Assembly: GCA_015178975.1 (NCBI GenBank)
Contig: WHVD01000088.1
Coordinates: 248,001-312,000, forward strand
DNA: 64,000 bases
From: Hysterangium stoloniferum
Taxonomy: Eukaryota > Basidiomycota > Agaricomycetes > Hysterangiales > Hysterangiaceae
Direction: 5' to 3'
Position 1 is the first letter of the stretch. Each line of letters opens with the position of its first letter. The notes beneath the pieces are model-generated. The model was not told where the DNA came from. It did no database searches and worked only from the letters and a program-made list of their open reading frames with translations. Of the stretch, positions 45,421 through 56,418 are shown piece by piece. The translations under genes and the position numbers were made by a program.

Positions 45421-46580
45421 GTGCTAGGCCTTTGGCGTATCACAGCATACTTTCACTCAAATGCAGGCAAGCTAGGAATACTCCGAAGCACTCCTCATTT
45501 TCACATATTGTCTGCACCACAAATATTCTGTCATGTCTTATCATATATCCAACATCCCGACTCAAGATGATCCTCCTCTATATTCCCGGTCAGAAGAACA
45601 AACAAATTTCTGATAGTGAGACTGAGGATAAGCACTTCAAAGAAAGCATGCACCAGGACATTGTGAATGTGTACATACTAGCTAGCGAGTATAACAACCT
45701 AAGTCCAGCTATGTACTGAGTGGTATTTTTTTACAACGAGTTGGTGTATACTAGCTATTTTGGGTGTCTACTAGCTATTTTAGGTATCTACTAGCTAGCC
45801 TAATAACTTTGATCCAGGTGTTGTTCTAGGACCACCATATCACATTTGAATAGTTTTACTTAGTAGTTTATTTTTTATATTTACGAGCGATATTGCAAGC
45901 AAACAATAATATATGACTTAACTGCCCAAATCAAAGTAACAGGCACACTATGGTATTACAGAAAACCTCACCTACATCCTGACAGTGCTGAGGTATCACT
46001 GACAACACCACAGCCCCTGACCTCCTTGAAAGCAGCGTCCTCCATCTGGCCGACACTATCCACCATCCGTTCCATGCCATCCATCCCCTGACCCTTTGAC
46101 CAGTAAGAATATAAAAATATGTAGTGACGTTCACACTATCAGCAACGAGACTACCATGTATAGTTGGCAATCCGGAATACTCATAGTTCTCGCGTTACCA
46201 TATATGCACATGTTACCCGGTGGTAAAACACACAGCAACAATGCTGGCTCTTTCATCACATCAGGTTCGGCACAATATATAAAATCAATAAATGAAGAAA
46301 TTATAACTACCTTTATAGAGAGTGTGAAAATTGAGCCGAAGGGGAGGGTGGAGATAACATGACGATGAGAATGGCGATGAGGATAAGTTGAAGGTGAACA
46401 CGAGTGTCAGTCAAAGTGAAAATGAAAGTAAAGGCAAAGGGAGAGACAGGGTAGTCGAAGCATGAGGATGAATCGAAAGCGAAGTTGAAGGTGAGAGGAA
46501 AGTGAGAGAGGAAGGTGAGGGCGTGAAGACAGGACAACTTGTGACTCCAACGTTACTATGGCTAATCGAGACAGAAAATA
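45421..46580. other. Spacer with purine-rich tract
   Basis: No gene recognised. At about 45740-45800 a 19-20 bp unit (TCTACTAGCTATTTTAGGTA) recurs three times. From 46310 to 46510 the plus strand is about 80% purine (GAAAGTGAGAGAGGAAGG-type), a compositional tract with triplex or R-loop potential but no proven role. Confidence 0.5.
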
Positions 46581-46903
46581 TCACGCTTCGTCCACCTTCG
46601 AACTGTGGTGCTGTGCCTCACGCTCGTAGATGTGGTCCATAAAGGCGTGCGCGAATGCCGCCGCCAAACAATTCGGACGTAACATTGTCAACTTCGTCAG
46701 TGGCCACACCGCTGTACGTTGACACGCAAAATACCATAAACGGTGCAGTAGGATCAAGCAAGGAGAGCAGTAGCAGCGGGTGATCAAGAGCTGGGAAGAG
46801 GTGGCCTAGGAGTGTGGGTTGGATATGCGTGTTGCAGCCATGAGGTGTGTTCCTCCATAGGCTCTACATTATACATGATATTCCAAGAACAAAAACGATA
46901 CGT

Positions 46904-47293
46904 TCAATTTGTGGTATGATGGTATATGACTGGGCGACTCAACCAGGAACCCCAATACATCCACTCAGCCTTTCTCTCGAACCTAAATCCGCACTTAAAT
47001 ATAGTACCACCCCCCTTGTCATTTCTATTTCCGCCGCGGTCAATTGCATGCATGAAGACGCCGTTCGAAATCGCGATTATCCAGCATCGGCCTCCCCGTT
47101 CTTTTACCGGCAATGTTTCCATAAATCGCGAAAAATCGGCACATGCGTGAGCAACAGTAGCTGGAGATGATGGCGGCGCAGTAGCGGAAGGTCCTACAGC
47201 GGCCAGCCGGGCAGCAGCATTACGCCGAGACTTGAGGGTGGCAGGGTGGGCGGCGGGATGAAAGGCTATAGAGATGTGTAAGAGACGCCCCAT
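46904..47293 (-). CDS. Small hypothetical gene or first exon
   Basis: An ATG at 47293 opens 129 codons on the minus strand. The N-terminus MGRLLHISIAFHPAAHPATL is followed by a basic, alanine-rich stretch that could be a mitochondrial targeting peptide (inferred). The core reads FSRFMETLPVKERGGRCWII. A paralogue at 14470-14830 shares this core, so it was coding in the duplicon ancestor. Downstream, 46787-46581 also reads well on the minus strand (DPTAPFMVFCVSTYSGVATD) and may be a second exon. Function not recognised; expression uncertain. Confidence 0.35.
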   Translation of the reverse strand: MGRLLHISIAFHPAAHPATLKSRRNAAARLAAVGPSATAPPSSPATVAHACADFSRFMETLPVKERGGRCWIIAISNGVFMHAIDRGGNRNDKGGGTIFKCGFRFERKAEWMYWGSWLSRPVIYHHTTN

Positions 47294-47833
47294 GATGCTC
47301 GTGGTAGTCCTGGCGCTGTCGCGATAATTGAAAGAGAATCAGTGTAGGTTTTGATCATAAGTCCTAAAGCAACAGCGCGACTGGCTGAGATTCGGTTGTA
47401 TGGCAGCGATATGTTGTGCAAAGGTGCCATACAGACTGCGTGAGCTATGGATGATGTTTAAGTGTGAGGGATGTGATCAATGCATAACAATGCACTTAAA
47501 ACTTTCAGCCATCCTTGTTGCAATGAGCAGTCTTCCCACCGCAGAGAGAAAGCAATGAAGATGAAGGCGGTCATGAGCGACGAGGTCATTACGAAAGATG
47601 GTTGGTCAGCCCGCGGTGATCTCGGATTGCTTGCAGGTGGCGTGTGATCTTTGGAGTGATAGTGGAAGGGAAATTCCTAGTAATATAATGCAAAGTGTGA
47701 GAATGCATAAACGGAGAGATAATGTAACGTGCCAACTAATGAACCAACAGGTGATGGATGTGAACAACTCCCATTCGATAAGAGGGCTACCCAAGGCAGA
47801 GTGAGCACTGACCAGAATCGTTGAAATAACATA
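47294..47833. other. No gene recognised
   Basis: About 540 bp between the small gene and the left inverted arm of the gag-only relic. Short open frames lack motifs. Confidence 0.4.
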
Positions 47834-47946
47834 AGGTAGGCAAGACACGATCTGGTCTTCATCACGTGACCCATCCTTTTTTTTTGTTATATTTGTATCC
47901 CGCTTCAAGCAACAATGGCTAACTGCGGCTAGGGGGTGGAAAGGCC
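47834..47946 (+). repeat. Left inverted arm
   Basis: About 113 bp (from GGTAGGCAAGACACGATCTG to GGGGGTGGAAAGGCC) matching 49668-49783 on the opposite strand at about 90%, including a T-run followed by GTTATATTTGTATCC. Confidence 0.8.
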
Positions 47947-48321
47947 CCCAGAAAAACTATGCTACGGTGGTAAGAAGTTCCTAGTGAGCTTCGTGTCTAC
48001 GATGGATTTTAGAGGGCTCGAGTCAAGGTGGGGACGGTGAAAGTCGGCAAACGGAGTTGGATGTAGCTAGGAGAAAAGAAAAGAAAAAGAAGACCAGGAG
48101 AGGGATATGTACATCGGCCATGACGTTCAGGGATGATCTGTTGTGGAGGGATTGTGGGGGTACATATGGTTCCAAACCACACACAATACCTGGTGAGGAT
48201 CCAAAGAACATGTGAAACTCCCACCGAATCAAAGGAAGATAAGAAAGATGAAAGGAAGCTCCCACCAAACATGAACAGAGAACAAAAAAAATAGCTTGGG
48301 AGCTCCCACCAAATGTAAAAA

Positions 48322-49324
48322 CTAAACACAAAGCACAAAAGAAGGGTGTGAATCATTCTTAGGAGAAGGGGGCCGAGATGATCTAGGGGAAGAAGGGATA
48401 GCATAAATGGGAGAAGAGGGATGGGAATAGTGTGAAGAATGAGCCAGACCAGAGTAAGCACCCTCTGCAAAATGAACTTGGGTGGAATTGGCATGATCAG
48501 GAGGATGAGATGACCCTGACATGATGTGATCCTTGATGTGAGAAGGCATACATATCATAAATGCAAGTAACTGGATTGGGTCTTCCACAATGATGACAGT
48601 GACCTTCATTGGCAGGATTGCACCAATGATACCCTTTGTCATCCTCTAAAGGATGATTGGGGATAGCTCCATATTCTGATTTCTGACCTGAAGAATGCAA
48701 ATCACCTCTGGTAGTTCATCCACCCCGGGCTAAAAATGAAGTCTCAATCGGCTCAGTTTTGGTATTGATAACTGAAGTGGAGGAACCAATGAGAGTGTTG
48801 ATGATATCAGAAAGGGAGGGTTCATTCTTGGCAGTAAGAATGCTAGTGCGAACAGTATGATAGGAAGGATGGAGACCAACAAGAATGATGTCACCAATGA
48901 AAACATCACTGAATGGAACCCCAAGACCTTCCAGCACCTGACGAGACTTCTGAATCGATTGGATATACACCTCAATAGGTTTGGAAGGATCCTGCTTAGT
49001 TGCTATAAAGGCTTCTACAGCTTTGACCCTACGACCCATGGTAGACTTCTGAAAATAGGCATGAACAGCCTTCCAGGATGCCAGTCCAGAGCTGATATTG
49101 TACACCTTTGACTGGAGTTCAGGAGAAATGCGAGAATAGATAAAGAAGGCTGCCTGTCCATCCTCTGTGACCTTATCTGCAGGGACAACAGCATTAGGAT
49201 CATCGGTGATCCAGGTGAAGGCAGCACCCAGGAAACACATCTTCATTGCTCTCTTCCACTCATAGTAGTTGTCCTCATCAAGGAGAGGAGTAATAGAGAA
49301 TATGGAGATAAGACCAGAAGACAT
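48322..49324 (-). pseudogene. Gag-only copia relic (UBN2-type gag plus zinc knuckle)
   Basis: The minus-strand reading from 49324 has the copia capsid layout: LLDEDNYYEWKRAMKMCFLG, PELQSKVYNISSGLASWKA and VLEGLGVPFSDVFIGDIIL, to a stop at 48716. The continuation 48700-48497 carries KGYHWCNPANEGHCHHCGRP with a knuckle damaged after the second cysteine, and 48642-48322 a Ser/Pro-rich tail, each in another frame. No protease, integrase or RT follows; beyond 48322 only short TTTGGTGGGAGCT repeats are seen. The gag may belong to a non-autonomous gag-only element or a truncated copia. A shared string near 48166 and 49550 (CCAAACCACACACA) hints at terminal repeats. Confidence 0.7.
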
Positions 49325-49667
49325 GATGTTGGATGGAAGGGTTTAGGAAGTGTTGGAATAGGAGTACTGATAAGGAAAATATGTGAAATTGGTGGAGATT
49401 TAGTGAAAGCTGGGGCCCATAACCTGTTAGAATAGTAGATAGAAGGACACAGAAGTCACCAGAAGTGACCAAACTCAGACTCAGACTCAAACTCGAATGA
49501 CCGGCGGTGGTAGATTGCCAACATGCAGATAATGCTACGGTAAGTACATGTGGGTATATATGGGTCCAAACCACACACAGTGAACAAATTATTTATACAA
49601 GCCTACAGAAAAGATGGGCCACCATGGTCACAGCAGTAGTCACAACACGTGATTTCACTGAAGGCCT

Positions 49668-49783
49668 TTCCACCCCCTAGCTGCAGTTAGCCATTGTTGC
49701 TTGAAGCAGGATACAAATATAACAAAAAAAAAAAAAAAGTCACAACATGTGATGAAGACCAGATCGTGCCCTGCCTACCTTAC
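49668..49783 (-). repeat. Right inverted arm
   Basis: Inverse of 47834-47946; contains a 15-A run followed by GTCACAACATGTGATG. The two arms face each other around the gag relic. Confidence 0.8.
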
Positions 49784-49997
49784 CAGTACATGAGGACAAT
49801 CATCCATCACGTGATAGGATGCATACATGTTCTGGGTCAAATGAGATGGATGAAGTAAAAACACTTACAAAGTATAGAGAATATTTTCCCTCATAGTCTA
49901 CCACCACGATACAAGATATATGACTACATACATTAAACAAATGGATTGACCATACGGTTTTCATAGCGGGATGCTTGTGGGTCACCCAGTGTCACTG

Positions 49998-50085
49998 AAA
50001 GGCTGTCATTATCAGCCTCACTTGGTCAACATGGACAGGACTAAGTTTTCTTTATTTTAGTAGCAGTATGATACAAGATGAATGT
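49998..50085 (-). repeat. F-family LTR 3' end, inverted remnant
   Basis: The complement of about 49998-50060 matches the last ~65 bp of the solo LTR at 23057-23372 (CTTAGTCCTGTCNNTGTTGA). It is cut by the next repeat at 50086. Confidence 0.7.
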
Positions 50086-50394
50086 TGTGATGTATCAGCC
50101 TTATTTTAATACTATCTTCTGAAAAAGGAGTCCAGTGCTCTATCAAAATGTGCAAATACTCAATTCACTGCAAGGTAAAATAATTTAAGTATTTGATATT
50201 AATCAGTGGCAGCCTGAACAGACTTAGAACCCCTGAAGTCAAGAGTTTACTTGAATATATGCACCCTACTTCGCAAAGAAGATTTTGAGAGCTGCTTTTG
50301 CAAGCTGTTCTTTTTCTGTGAAAACAAGTACTAAAATATGAATAACAATTCACTGATTCTGAAACTAGATTTGACTTCGATTCTAGCTAGTTTA
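50086..50394 (-). repeat. Family A LTR, 3' module only, inverted
   Basis: TGTGATGTATCAGCC at 50086 is the inverse of the family A 3' end; 309 bp match 35227-35525, 61336-61643 and 62083-62390. It ends at the TA where the Tc1 element inserted. Confidence 0.85.
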
Positions 50395-50635
50395 CAGTAG
50401 GCAACAAAACCATTACAATGTTTTGTACTTTTTGAAAGACATGGCTATTCTGCCAGAAATAAATTCTGTAAATTGCTGAAAATATTATGTAATGCATATA
50501 CTTCAATGTCATACCTTCCAGAAATGCACAGCCACAAGGCACCATGTCCTTATTTGGTAAGTCCACATCACACAAACCAATAGCGCATTGTAAGGGTTTT
50601 GTTGCATACTATTTTGAGACTATTATTACAAGAAA

Positions 50636-52598
50636 TTAGTATTCAGTATGGCCCCCCTTTGCTCTAATCACTGCTGCAAGTCTTCTAAGCATGCTCTCAA
50701 TAAGCTTCTGACACTCCTCCTTTGGAATCTGTTCCCACACCTTCTGCACCTCACCCACATTTTTCCACACATATTTCCTTCCATCTGATCCCAGCCTATT
50801 AATCTTAGTCTCATCAGACCATATGACCCTCTTCCAGTCCTCCAGGGTCCATTCCAAATGCCTTTCTGCAAACTCCAATCAAGATTTCCAATGATGAGGT
50901 TTGAGAAGTGGCCTTTTTCTCTTTACCACAGCCCTCATGCCTATGGTTTTGAGGTGGCAACACACTGTTTGTGAAGTAATAGGAGTGTTGATGATGTCCA
51001 TAAGTTTCTTGGTTGCCTGTGTGGCATTATCAACCTTCCCCATGCAAATTATTCTTCTAGCATAGGCAATATTGGCTGTGGTAAGTTTTGTAGGATAGCC
51101 ACCAGAGCATTTGGGGAGGTCAGGGTGATGCTCAGAGTGAATACAGTCAGACTAATGGTGGCATTGCTGAGATGAGTTTGGTAACATATTTGAGGTTGTA
51201 ATGTATTCAGGGGATTCTCTTAGATAGCGCAATATATGCTATAGTGTCACAGAGCTTCAACAATAAAACAAGCAAAGGTCCAGTAATTTAAATACTGATA
51301 GATTAATGAGCTGTGCTATGAAGCTTAAACAACTCAAACCAATGCTTATTTTGATTATTGAAAGGTTCAATAGAACTGTGTATGACTCTTTTAGCAAATA
51401 AAAGAACTATTCCTTGAGAATAGGGGCTGGAAGCTGAATATATGCGCAGTAACTTGGCAGAGACTTGATATAAAGCTTCGGATTCTTGTATGCTTATTTG
51501 TAACTATTAATAGTTATTTAAAACAGTGTTAAATAATTTATTAATAGAGAAAATAATTTGTATTGGATTATCTGAGTACTTGTACTTGATTAATTCAATA
51601 AACTTAGGGCTGGGCCTTGAATAATCTAGTATTGGCAGGGATTTCAGTAAGGATACTTAGATACTTATTAGGTTTATTATCTAATTAATAAGCCTAAAGG
51701 GTAGCTGTGAGGCTGGGGAACTTAGATAATTAGCTAAGTCCAAGAGTTGCTGACAAAGATTCAAGATGCTGCAAGTGTAGGTGCTTGCAGTGAGTGTATC
51801 AGACTAAGGCTATTATTGTCCTTAGGATGATGTAAGCTTCTGTGCTGTACTGTAAAATATGTGTGAGATAAGATGATTTTATTGGAAACTTAGCCCTCCT
51901 TATATACATTTTGATAACTCAATGATTAGCTAACTATTTAGTTTATGAGGTCATTAGTTAGGTCATAATGACCTCATATTCTACCCATTATTTACCCTTT
52001 GTCTATCATGTAATTCCCTTCTCTGAGACAAGGGTTCTAACCTCTTGCTTGGACATGAAGGTTCAAGGCCGCGGTCCTGGGACAGAAGCAAACGATGAGT
52101 CGGCGGAATCTAATAATGACTTGGTAGTCACAATCGTGACTTGTGTGACTCAGGTAGTCACAATCGTGACCTTTGTGACATCCCGACACCGGAGGCTTAT
52201 CTAATAAGTCACATGACTCCAAAAATGCGCAAACTGGGCTGCAGCAAGGTGCCGAAAGGCATAACTAAGTAAATAAAATATAAATAATTAGTTAAAAATT
52301 ATAATAAATTAATTAAGTAATAATAGCATAATATGAGTCCATTTATGCTATTATTTATGTGAAGTCAAAAGGAATAAGGCCTATTTTTCACAATAAACAT
52401 AGTAAAAAATACAATAAATTCAAAAGAATATTAAATAATCCACAGAAAATTAAGAGAATATTATGAGATGATGCTGATACATCACAGAGCTCCAGAAATG
52501 CCAGAGTCAAGTAGAGTAAGAACATGTTGAATTTGGCTGGAGGAGAGCTTTTTCATTGTGAGTAGGGTGATTGTGGGATTCCAACTGGTTGCTTTCAT
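50636..52598 (-). pseudogene. Tc1 transposase, interrupted and internally deleted
   Basis: The N-terminus from ATG at 52598 (KLSSSQIQHVLTLLDSGISG) runs to 52487, then an LTR insertion, then 51190-50880 (IAYARRIICMGKVDNATQAT, TVCCHLKTIGMRAVVKR), a stop near 50882, and 50878-50636 (EWTLEDWKRVIWSDETKINR). The first catalytic D (WSDE) is kept. The sequence then jumps from KYVWKN to VGEVQKVW, so the segment with the second and third catalytic residues has been deleted. It cannot be active. Confidence 0.82.
51197..52486 (-). repeat. Family E LTR in inverse orientation
   Basis: 1290 bp, starts TGTAATGTATTCAGGGG and ends CTGATACATCACA on the plus strand; target duplication GAGGT/GAGCT (51192-51196, 52487-52491) with one mismatch. 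It lacks the nested LTR of the 39634 copy and has only two minisatellite units (GTCACAATCGTGAC near 52127 and 52155). Confidence 0.85.
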
Positions 52599-52851
52599 CT
52601 TATATACATTGAGGAAGAGTGGTCACATGACTTTGTTGAACTTTATAAACAAAGTCATGTGACTAAGACCCATTTTGAACTTTAAAAATGTGTGCAACAA
52701 AACCCTTATAATGAGCTATTGGTTTATGTGTGATATGGACTTACCAAATAAGGATGTGGTGCCTTCTGGATGTGCATTTCTGGAAGGTATGATGTTGATG
52801 TATATTACATATATTTTCAGCAATTTACAGAATTTATTTCTGGAGGAATAA

Positions 52852-53560
52852 TGTTACAACCATGTTGCAACCCAACGGTCCCCGAGGTTATCGCCACCTA
52901 TCAACGATTCAAGTCATCACTCAAGCCCTCACATCGGAAACCATCAGTTTCCCGATGCTGATGTATGCTTTTGCAGTGATCAAACTCCATTTACACCCCT
53001 GTCAAAATATACTTATACTATCTGGTTAAACTCTGATACGTCCTTTCCATTATGTTGATCTGTTCTACTCTGTGTTTCACACATGCTTAAAAATACCTGT
53101 AACTCTCGGACTCTTTCCTTTTCTCATAAATCCCACTCTCGGTTAATGTACGGCCTCTGAACTAATCGTAACCTTCCCGTTCCTAGTCAAGCTTATTTGT
53201 CAATACCACTTTCCGCTCTTCTCCTAGTTAGTGTTTTCTAGATGCCTGATATTTGTATATGAACCTGCTGTAGTTGTAGTTACTAGGCAATCAGAATATC
53301 GACTCAGAATACCCTCTTATGACTATAGAAATCTCATACTAAGTATTCCACTTTCTGCCTTCGCGTGTGCTCACCCCCTCTCGGTCCCTGACCCCTTGGC
53401 CCGACACTCAACTTATCCCTCGATTCCAATTGGTAGTTTCACCGAGAGGTATTCATTAGGACTAGTCTTTGCCCACCTGAAATTTAAGGACACCCAACAG
53501 AAGTCCTTCCGATTGGTCCCCGTCGGTCCACTGACATTAGTCAGTTTTTAGTTCTTAACA
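52852..53560 (+). repeat. Element H 5' LTR with predicted core promoter
   Basis: 709 bp, starts TGTTACAACCATGTTG and ends TTTTTAGTTCTTAACA. TATAT at 53256-53260 is 33 bp upstream of AATCAGAATAT (53289), the predicted RNA start. Confidence 0.85.
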
Positions 53561-53562
53561 GT

Positions 53563-53573
53563 ATATTCTGATT
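53563..53573 (+). promoter_or_regulatory. Self-priming PBS of element H
   Basis: ATATTCTGATT, two bases after the LTR, is the exact complement of AATCAGAATAT at 53289-53299. Both partners differ from those of D, yet complementarity is kept. Confidence 0.75.
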
Positions 53574-53597
53574 TCACACTCACACTTTCTGTTAATC

Positions 53598-54905
53598 ATG
53601 CCTCTGAGAAAAAAAGATTCCAAGCCAAGTGGCGAAGCAGAATCTTCCACTCTCAAGTCTCCTTTCCTGTATACAGCCCGAGCTACTCAGAGAACCCCGC
53701 AACCAGAAACCTCCAAAGAATCCCACTTTGTGGAAATTACCGGTGATGCTGAAGAAGTTACTGAGGCTACCGACCCCGAAGCACCTGAAGAGGATAACAA
53801 TCAATCAGCTCCGGAACCCAAAATGGAGGATGGCGACCAACCCGTACCTCAGGCCAGTGGTTCTAAGAAGTCTGTGAAACAAAAACTGGATTTCAATCCT
53901 GACAAGACATGGGAATTGTTTTCAGGTACCCTAGGATCCCTTAATGAATTCCTTAAAAACAATACCAAGGAAAAAGAACCTGGGCAAACCTGAGTCAACA
54001 AACCCAAACCGTTTACCGGTTCAAACCCGAAGAAATTGCTGACATTTCTCATGCAATGTTGATTCAACTTTCGGGACCACCCAGCTGCATTCACAATGGA
54101 TGACCAAAAGGTAAATTTTGCACTCTCGTACCTTAAGGACTCCACAGCAGCCTGGTTTGAACCCACATTCTCTGGCCTCACTTCCGAAGATCCCGATTGG
54201 CTTCATGATTGGGATGCCTTTGTTGAGGAACTCGAAACAAACTTTGGTCCCTACAACCAAACCGGCGATGCCGAAACTGCGCTTTCTAATCTCAAAATGA
54301 AAGACACCCAGCACATCACTGATTACATCATCCAGTTCAACAACCTCGCCGCACATTGCGACTGGGGCAATTCAGCCCTCCATTACCAGTTTTACTCCAG
54401 CCTCCCGTCTCGCCTCAAAGACGAAGTTTCCAAAGGAGAGACCGGCAAACCAAAGACTCTCCCCCTCATGCATCTAAAGGCCCAAAATGCGGATGTCCGT
54501 TACTGGGAACAATGTTCAGAAATTAGTCGTGAAAACCCATTGGACAAAAAATCATTGGACAATAAGAATGCTAACAAGTCTGGTAATCAAAACACCAACA
54601 ATAGCAGCAATTCGAACTCCGACGAGAAGTCTGAAAACAAGGGTTCTAATGACAAGAAAGGCAAGGGCAAACAGTCAAATAAGTCTCAAGATAAAGACAA
54701 ACCCGACTTGACTGGCAAACTCGGCTCTGATGGCAAGCTCCTACCACAGGAAAAGCAACGCCAAATGGACAACAACCTTTGTTTGTTGTGTGCAGATCCT
54801 GGACACCAAGTCGCTGCATGCCCGAAGGCCACAAAAGCCCGATCGGCCAATACAGCCACGACCTCACAACCGGCTAAGCTGGCTGCCGAGTCAAAAAAAG
54901 ATTAA
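53598..54905 (+). pseudogene. Element H gag with TGA stops
   Basis: A single frame from ATG 53598 to TAA 54903-54905, broken by TGA at 53991-53993 and by a second TGA before 54096 (CGA expected in D). Capsid blocks SLPSRLKDEVSKGE and LMHLKAQNADVRYWEQ match D; the knuckle reads CLLCADPGHQVAAC near 54780-54820. Confidence 0.85.
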
Positions 54906-54940
54906 GCAACTCTCTGGATTCTGTGCAGTTGGAGAGTTGC
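54893..54940 (+). promoter_or_regulatory. Predicted -1 frameshift signal at gag-pol border of H
   Basis: Seven A (54893-54899, giving the heptamer A AAA AAA in the gag frame), then GAT TAA, then the stem GCAACTCTC (54906-54914), a 17-nt loop and GAGAGTTGC (54932-54940). Pol reads in the -1 frame. Stem position 6 is T-A here and C-G in D. Confidence 0.7.
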
Positions 54941-56325
54941 ATTGAATCTCCCCACACACCGGAAAATTGTCATCTTAATGCATCCACCCTGTATGATCCT
55001 AATTCCTTGTTTATAAATCTTGCTTCGGAACCCCTCGGAAATCTCACCTTTTGAGCTCTCATAGATTCAGGCTCAACCCATTGTTTTATAGATACAAGTT
55101 TTTCTCAAAAAAATCAGTTAAAAACCTATGCAATAGATCCAATTCTGCTCCGACTCTTCGATGGTACCTCAAACTCCGTAATCTTGCAAGCCTGCGAACT
55201 CCGACTTTGGTTCCCATGTGGAACCTTTCAGACAGTTACATTTTTTTTGTAACACAGTTGGACCCAAGCCGCTCCATGGTTCTAGGACATAACTGGCTCA
55301 CCTGAGCATTTACAGTCAATCTTAAAGTTGACAAAGTCAGTGACCGAACCAATTGCAGACTTGGAAGGTGTTCCCAAAAAATACCATGAATTTGCAGATG
55401 TCTTCAGTAAACAAAAAGCCGATCAACTTGCCCCTCACAGGCTTTATGATTTGAAAATTGATATTGAAGATGGTTCACATCTGTCCCTAGGCCCAGTTTA
55501 TCCTCTCTCACAGTCCGAGTTATCGGCTATTTGAGATTTCTTGGATGAACATTTGGCTATAGGTTTTATCTGACCCTCAAAGTCTCCTTATGGAGCCCCT
55601 GTCCTATTCGTTCAGAAAAAAGATGGTTCCCTTCAGCTTTGCATTGACTTTTGAGGATTAAATGTGATCACTCGAAAAGATAAGTACCCGTTACCACTAA
55701 TCTCTGATTTACTCAATGCCCCTCAGAAGGCCTGAATCTATACAAAGATAGAGCTCAAGCACGCCTATCATTTGGTTCAGATCGCCGAAGGCGATGAATG
55801 GAAAACGGCTTTTCACACTCGCTATGGCTCCTTCGAATGGTTAGTGATGCCCTTCAGCCTCACCAACACTCCGTCGGTCTTTCAATGTTTTATCAATGAC
55901 GTCTTTTCCGACCTCCTTGATGTCTTCGTCATTGTATACTTAGATGACATTCTCATATTTTCCAAAGACCCTACACTTCATGATGAACACATTCGTGAAG
56001 TTCTCCGAAGACTTCAAAAACATGGTCTTTTTGCGAATGGTAAAAAATTTCTTTTGATGTTGACACAGTTGAATATTTAGGTTTCATGATCAGACCCGAC
56101 AGTCTCCGCATGGATGACTCTAAAATTCAAGTCATTCAAGATTGGCCAGAACCCCAAAAGGTTAAGGACATTCGGTCCTTTTTAGGCTTCACCAATTTTT
56201 ATCGTCGTTTCATTCACAACTACTCAAAAATTACCATTCCGCTCACTTGTCTTACTCATAAAGATGCCCCATGGAATTTATCCAAGGAATGCTGAATGGC
56301 ATTCTGAGAATTGAAAAGTGCATTC
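54906..56325 (+). pseudogene. Element H protease and reverse transcriptase remnant
   Basis: Protease (LIDSGSTHCFID near 55060, then GHNWLT near 55290) is followed by a deletion of the protease-RT linker. RT runs from KKYHEFADVFSKQKADQLAP through FGLTN-like ([13 protein letters not shown]) and VYLDDILIF near 55940 to DWPEPQKVKDIRSFLGFTNFY near 56150. At least six TGA stops and a shift near 56045 are present. Confidence 0.85.
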
Positions 56326-56418
56326 ACTTGGGGTTGTTTTCAACCCCCATTTTAGGGGCTTGTTTTTGTTTCTATAAATCAAATTTAGAAAATTTCTAAA
56401 TTAGGGACCCAAACCCAC

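Larger units (their letters stand above)
43010..47340. repeat. Segmental duplicon, unit C
   Basis: Third duplicon, sharing blocks with A and B: gene X (43400-45420) and the 46500-47300 tail (matching 14200-14830). It is separated from A and B by about 25 kb, largely made of elements D and F, so the original locus was a compact tandem array later pushed apart by retrotransposons. Confidence 0.7.
50395..52846 (-). mobile_element. Tc1/mariner element, decayed, right end truncated
   Basis: The left end CAGTAGGCAACAAAACC follows a TA target (50393-50394), and CAGT ends are typical of Tc1 elements. About 190 bp inside, GGGTTTTGTTGC repeats the end motif in inverse (50590-50605). The block 50450-50608 recurs inverted at about 52686-52846 near the other end, so the element had long, internally repeated inverted ends. 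The right terminus is lost where element H's LTR begins at 52852. An LTR sits in its transposase gene. Confidence 0.75.

Noticed and set aside
50395..50608. A 210-bp MITE with inverted CAACAAAACC ends
   Set aside because: The inner motif belongs to the Tc1 element end: transposase coding follows directly and the same block recurs inverted near the other end.
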